NCBI GenBank assembly: GCA_015257635.1
Contig: JABZJU010000007.1
Location: 1-9,862 of the forward strand
DNA length: 9,862 nucleotides
DNA from: Nanosynbacter sp.
GTDB taxonomy: Bacteria > Patescibacteriota > Saccharimonadia > Saccharimonadales > Saccharimonadaceae
Direction: 5' to 3'
The notes under the pieces: generated by a model
Seen by the model: only the letters and a program-made list of their open reading frames with translations
Told to the model about the DNA's origin: nothing
Database searches by the model: none
Position numbers and translations under genes: made by a program
Part shown: piece after piece, positions 6,682 to 9,862 of the stretch
How the letters are laid out: each line of letters starts with the position of its first letter
Numbering within the stretch: position 1 is the first letter of the stretch

Positions 6682-8021
6682 ATAGTTGTATATATTTCGT
6701 ATGCACTTAACGCCGATAAAAATTGTTGAAATCTAAGAGTGTCGTCGCCGCGATATGGCCACGTTGCATGGTTTAACCAGAAACCCATTAAGGTTAGGCA
6801 ATGATCTAAATTTATTTCTTTGTAATAGTTTGAAATATTATGACCGCTTTTATGTAGGTCGATTAGTAGACTAGTGATGTCACTGCCGGGTTCTCCAGGT
6901 CCAGACCAACTCCAGTCTATCAACTTAGTGCCGCGTTTGGGGTGCCAAGCCATATTTGATTGTCGAATGTCATGATGACAAAAAACTAATTTTTTTATAT
7001 CGCTATGTCGACCTCCAGTATTTAGTAAGGTGGGTAAGTCTGCCAATAATTTCTTAGCTATATTTTGGCTATGGGACGTTAATCTGTCTAAGAATCCTAA
7101 TGACAACTCTCTCAATTTATCTATTTTCTGCTCGTCTAACGAAGCCCACCCTTCTTTAACAAAACTATCGCGTGATGATTCGATATCAAAAGTATCAGGC
7201 GGCAATGGTATATTTTCTAACTCGTCAAATTTTTCCTTCGCTGATTTGATATAGGCGTCTAGCGTTTCGTTCTTTGCTCGCCATAGCCAACCTTCGTTTG
7301 ACTCCATTGTCTCCATGATGAAAGTGTCATCATCTCGTAATATTGATTTAGATGGGATTCCACTATATCCATGACATCGCAGATAGGATATTGTGAATGC
7401 TTCTTTTCTCAAATATTGGCGCAGTCTATTTCTTTTTATGTCGCCATATTTAGTCGATGTTCGCTTAATAAATACCGAATGATCATTTTTTGTGGCGATA
7501 ATCTTGTCGTATTGCATATGACCGCCGTTAATATTGCGATAATTTTCGGAAAACTCTGCTATCTTAATTAGCGACCGACAAGACAAATAATCAATAGATC
7601 TGGCTACTATTTCATCATGCGATGCGTATAATTTAGGCAAATTATTGAGCGGTAGCCAGGCTGCGTCGATAGCGTCGTCTCGTCCTGACACCTCTGATAG
7701 TTCGTTGACTACGAACAGATACGCACTAGTTTCAATCCATGACGTCTGGCTGTTGCGTGGATCGTTAACAAGCCCTTTGTATATTAATATTGGACTGTCA
7801 CTAATTATCGTTCCAGTTTCTTCTCTTGTTTCGCGAATTGCTGTCGTAAAAGAATCCTCTTCAGGGTTAACGAATCCTCCAGGTAGTGCCCATTCTCCGC
7901 TAGATCGTTTTATCAAAAGGATTTTTTGTGCGATTGGGCTGATTATTACGCTGTCTGCAGTGTAATTTGGACCGTCATACCATAATTTACGATTTATAGA
8001 TATTGGCATTGTTTTTTTCAT
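6678..8021 (-). CDS. Fusion protein: NUDT9-like ADP-ribose pyrophosphatase domain plus APH-fold kinase domain
   Basis: The product is 447 residues. Residues 1-145 form a Nudix domain with a canonical box from G49 to T71 (PGGFVNPEE, then RETREETGT). Around it are stretches I recognise from human NUDT9: GPNYTAD (17-23), GEWALPGGFV (42-51), YKGLVNDPRN (81-90), SWIET (94-98) and KLYASHDE (130-137). NUDT9 splits ADP-ribose into AMP and ribose 5-phosphate. Residues about 165-447 form an aminoglycoside-phosphotransferase/choline-kinase fold: VFIK with Lys186, Glu207, the catalytic loop HHDIRQSN (349-356) and the metal Asp369 in LIDWSW. All key kinase residues are present, so it is probably active on an unknown small molecule. 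The start ATG overlaps the restored pncB stop by 4 nt (ATGA) and has no ribosome-binding site, implying coupling. By eye, codon choice differs from rny (more ATA, AGA and CGA). The 3' end overlaps gpmA by 4 nt. Confidence 0.85.
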   Translation of the reverse strand: MKKTMPISINRKLWYDGPNYTADSVIISPIAQKILLIKRSSGEWALPGGFVNPEEDSFTTAIRETREETGTIISDSPILIYKGLVNDPRNSQTSWIETSAYLFVVNELSEVSGRDDAIDAAWLPLNNLPKLYASHDEIVARSIDYLSCRSLIKIAEFSENYRNINGGHMQYDKIIATKNDHSVFIKRTSTKYGDIKRNRLRQYLRKEAFTISYLRCHGYSGIPSKSILRDDDTFIMETMESNEGWLWRAKNETLDAYIKSAKEKFDELENIPLPPDTFDIESSRDSFVKEGWASLDEQKIDKLRELSLGFLDRLTSHSQNIAKKLLADLPTLLNTGGRHSDIKKLVFCHHDIRQSNMAWHPKRGTKLIDWSWSGPGEPGSDITSLLIDLHKSGHNISNYYKEINLDHCLTLMGFWLNHATWPYRGDDTLRFQQFLSALSAYEIYTTI

Positions 8022-9260
8022 ACAGCAACTAGAGTATTATTCAGTGCATTTTCCGCCAAAGCTGCTTTTACGCGTTCACTATATTCTCTAATTTTATCAT
8101 CTGGACCTGTATGTTTGCCAGGGGTGTCGCTCAATTTGACCGTAGGTACTCCATCGGCTTCTGTGGCTTTCATAACAAAGTTATTGGGTGTAATTCCAAG
8201 GTCGTTAGTCAAAGTTGTACCCCAGCCGAATGTTACATTTATTTTGTTCCTTAAAGTAATCAGCTATCCGAATAATTTCATCCACATCAAGTCCGTCACT
8301 AAAGACGATAGTTTTCTCTAAAGGATCAATTCCGTTATTTTTGTAAATTTCAATAGCCTTATTTCCAAATTCTATTGGGTCGCCAGAATCGTGTCGTAGT
8401 CCTTTCCACGAAGTCATTTGTTCGGGCGTAAAGTCAGCAAAGAAGAAGTCGGTTGTAAATGTATCAGTTAAGGCAATTGATAGCTCGTCGCCGTATGTGT
8501 TTTGCCAGTCTCTTAGTGCCTGATTGTGACCACTTAGTGGGTTGTTTCCGGCTTTATCTGCCAGTGCAGCGTAGACCATCGGCATTTCGTGCGCAAAAGT
8601 TCCAATTGGTTTTAATCCTAGTTTATGCGCCAAGTATATATTTGAAGTTCCGACAAAATTGCCAGGGAGTTCATTTGCAACTCGTTCAATTACGTGCCTA
8701 TGCCACTCATAACTAAAACGTCGTCGTGTGCCGAAATCAGAAAATTTAATATCTGGGCGGCTTTTTAATAATTTGATCTTTTCGTCTAATCGGCGATCTC
8801 CTTCGGCATACACTTCTTCCAAAGAGTAACCTTCACGTGTGAGTTTGTTACGAAAATATATTTCATTTATCTCGCTCATGATAACGGTTTCCCAGAATGT
8901 AACTAGGGGCCATTTTCCCGTAGCCTCAACCGCTAGATCACCGCGCTTATCATGTCCGATCTTGACCGGAGGCAAGGGGTTACTTATTAGGAAATCAAGG
9001 TATTCTTGCGAAAATGTCGCTTTGCCATCTTGGTTTTGCAGTCCGGCTAAGTAGGCTATTTCATCAGGCCGCCATCCTTCAGCTAGCTCATTTAGTCTAT
9101 CCTGTAATTCTACTGGGGATACAAATTCGGATAATAGATTAGGGGAGCGATTTTTCAGTGTGAAAGTAACTTCTGCTTCAGGATGTTTTAAGAACTCGTT
9201 CATCCCCATAGTTACTTTGTAATAATCTAATCCTTGTGATATTTTTGAGCCCTTCTCCAT
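8018..9260 (-). pseudogene. pncB: Nicotinate phosphoribosyltransferase, interrupted by a single-base frameshift
   Basis: This is the NAD-salvage enzyme making nicotinate mononucleotide from nicotinate and PRPP. The first frame (9260 to 8205, 351 residues) has DYYKVTM (12-18), FGTRRRFS (176-183), GTFAHE with the phosphorylatable His224 (220-225), RHDSGDP (289-295) and FSDGLD (320-325). It then reads into non-family residues and stops. Shifting by one base near 8242-8245 restores a family-like continuation, INVTFGWGTTLTND and then VKLSDTPGK, to a TGA at 8018-8020. The restored length is about 413 residues, normal for the family. Without the second part the phosphate-binding FGWGT loop is lost and activity is doubtful. 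The ATG at 9260 follows the pncA stop directly, with an AGGGGG ribosome-binding site. A real mutation, a sequencing error in A4 and programmed shifting are all possible; the first two are likelier. Confidence 0.88.
8207..8264 (-). other. Interval containing the pncB frameshift
   Basis: The shift must lie between the TAG that closes the downstream frame on its 5' side (8266 to 8264) and the TAA ending the upstream frame (8207 to 8205). The best site is the A4 run on the minus strand (8245 to 8242). Dropping one A there makes Gln339 run directly into INVTFGWG. A nearby A3 run (8240 to 8238) is a second candidate. The upstream frame carries one base too many relative to the family reading. Confidence 0.75.
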
Positions 9261-9862
9261 TTAAATTGCCCCCTGAACCATCTTCTTTGCTTCTTCAGTC
9301 GATATTGCTAATATTCCAGCCTCCTTCATTGCGGATAATGCTTCTTCTTCGGCTGTTGGAGTTAATCCTACAGCGCGGATGGCGTCTATAAGTAAGTATG
9401 TAGTAACACGCCTGTCATCTTTGAAATGTTCGGCGATATCTAGGGCGGTAGATTTTACGCAAAAATCTGTTGCTAATCCGCCGAGAAATACTTTAACTTT
9501 TTCATGGGGTGTTTTTGGCATTATGATAGATTCTAGTGTTTCGCCCTTGTCGCTTCCACCTTCCCAGCCAGAATATCCGTCTGTCTGACCAGTGCCTTTA
9601 TTGATGATAATATCGCTAGGCTGAATATTTAGGTCTTCGTGAAAATTAGCTCCTCTAGTGTTGGCTACGCAGTGAACTGGCCATTTATCAAAATGTGGTG
9701 TTTTTTCGGGGTGCCAGTCTCGGGTGAATACAACCGTGCCGTCGTGGTTTCGTATCTCGTCGGCAATGGAGTTGACAGGTTCGATGATTTGCTCTGCTTC
9801 GGCAACGGCAAGACTTCCATCGATAAAATCATTTTGTGGATCAACCCCGACAAATATATAGC
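9261..9862 (-). CDS. pncA: Nicotinamidase PncA (isochorismatase-like), N-terminus cut by window edge
   Basis: The frame is open from the TAA at 9261-9263 to the right edge, giving 199 visible residues. Only a few residues are missing, since the first visible strand, YIFVGVDPQNDF, is the normal beginning of the family. Numbering from that Tyr, the catalytic triad is Asp7, Lys88 (INKG) and Cys134 (LATDFCV). Metal ligands are Asp48 and His50 (RDWHP) and His63 (WPVHC). It hydrolyses nicotinamide to nicotinate and ammonia in the cytoplasm, feeding PncB encoded immediately downstream with no spacer. An ATG at 9521 could be mistaken for the start of an 86-residue protein, but all the upstream catalytic residues are in the same frame. 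The operon promoter lies outside the window. Confidence 0.95.
   Translation of the reverse strand, partial: YIFVGVDPQNDFIDGSLAVAEAEQIIEPVNSIADEIRNHDGTVVFTRDWHPEKTPHFDKWPVHCVANTRGANFHEDLNIQPSDIIINKGTGQTDGYSGWEGGSDKGETLESIIMPKTPHEKVKVFLGGLATDFCVKSTALDIAEHFKDDRRVTTYLLIDAIRAVGLTPTAEEEALSAMKEAGILAISTEEAKKMVQGAI

Noticed and set aside
8018..8212. Separate 64-residue protein beginning with TTG
   Set aside because: Its sequence is the C-terminus of nicotinate phosphoribosyltransferase (TNDLG, KLSDTPGK), and family-like residues FGWGTT continue upstream of the TTG in the same frame. It is the shifted end of pncB.
8205..8264. Programmed +1 frameshift signal of the prfB type
   Set aside because: No CTT-TGA-like stop with an internal Shine-Dalgarno sequence sits in the correct frame. 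The CTTTAA seen here is in neither relevant frame.
3046..9260. Recoded TGA (genetic code 25, as in Gracilibacteria and SR1)
   Set aside because: No recognised gene needs an in-frame TGA, and TGA serves as the plausible stop of tsaE and of the restored pncB frame.
9261..9521. Independent 86-residue protein starting at ATG 9521
   Set aside because: The frame is open to the window edge and the upstream part carries the remaining nicotinamidase catalytic and metal residues.
9665..9853. A 62-codon minus-strand ORF
   Set aside because: It overlaps pncA in another frame and has no family resemblance.

Overview
The window looks like a piece of a small, AT-leaning bacterial genome with very little non-coding DNA, most likely a Candidate Phyla Radiation bacterium of the Saccharibacteria (TM7) type. 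This placement is inference, from: a pilB-pilC type IV pilus pair, a half-length TsaB, an RNase Y, NAD made from salvaged nicotinamide, very tight gene packing, and stop use that fits genetic code 11 (TGA ends tsaE and the restored pncB frame). No rRNA or marker gene is present to confirm it. No tRNA, rRNA, CRISPR array, insertion sequence or long repeat was seen.

Left part (1-2985, minus strand): pilB followed 4 nt later by pilC, which runs off the left edge and lacks only its last residues. They supply the assembly ATPase and inner-membrane platform of a type IV pilus. A 60-bp divergent intergenic region (2986-3045) separates them from tsaE-tsaB on the plus strand, two parts of the tRNA t6A37 modification machinery. 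The tsaE promoter is placed so that its transcript would start at or next to the GTG start codon, and TsaB is about half the usual size.

Middle part (3876-6681, plus strand): a 153-bp leader with a consensus -10 box and two predicted hairpins precedes rny (RNase Y). It is followed by a Nudix hydrolase and a compact 2,3-bisphosphoglycerate-dependent phosphoglycerate mutase. Each junction is a one-base TAATG stop/start overlap, so this looks like one translationally coupled operon.

Right part (6678-9862, minus strand): a convergent operon, in transcription order pncA (nicotinamidase, start cut off by the right edge), pncB (nicotinate phosphoribosyltransferase) and a two-domain protein joining a NUDT9-like ADP-ribose pyrophosphatase domain to an aminoglycoside-phosphotransferase-fold kinase domain. 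Together they could recover both halves of a cleaved NAD molecule: nicotinamide via PncA and PncB, ADP-ribose via the Nudix domain. pncB carries a one-base frameshift near its 3' end that removes its FGWGT loop from the main reading frame. The other frame stays open and family-like to a stop that overlaps the next start codon. The operon's 3' end meets that of the phosphoglycerate mutase gene in a shared TTAA.

The most interesting points are the Nudix-kinase fusion in an NAD-recycling operon, the pncB frameshift and its likely effect on the fusion gene, the mini-TsaB, the leaderless tsaE promoter and the structured rny leader.
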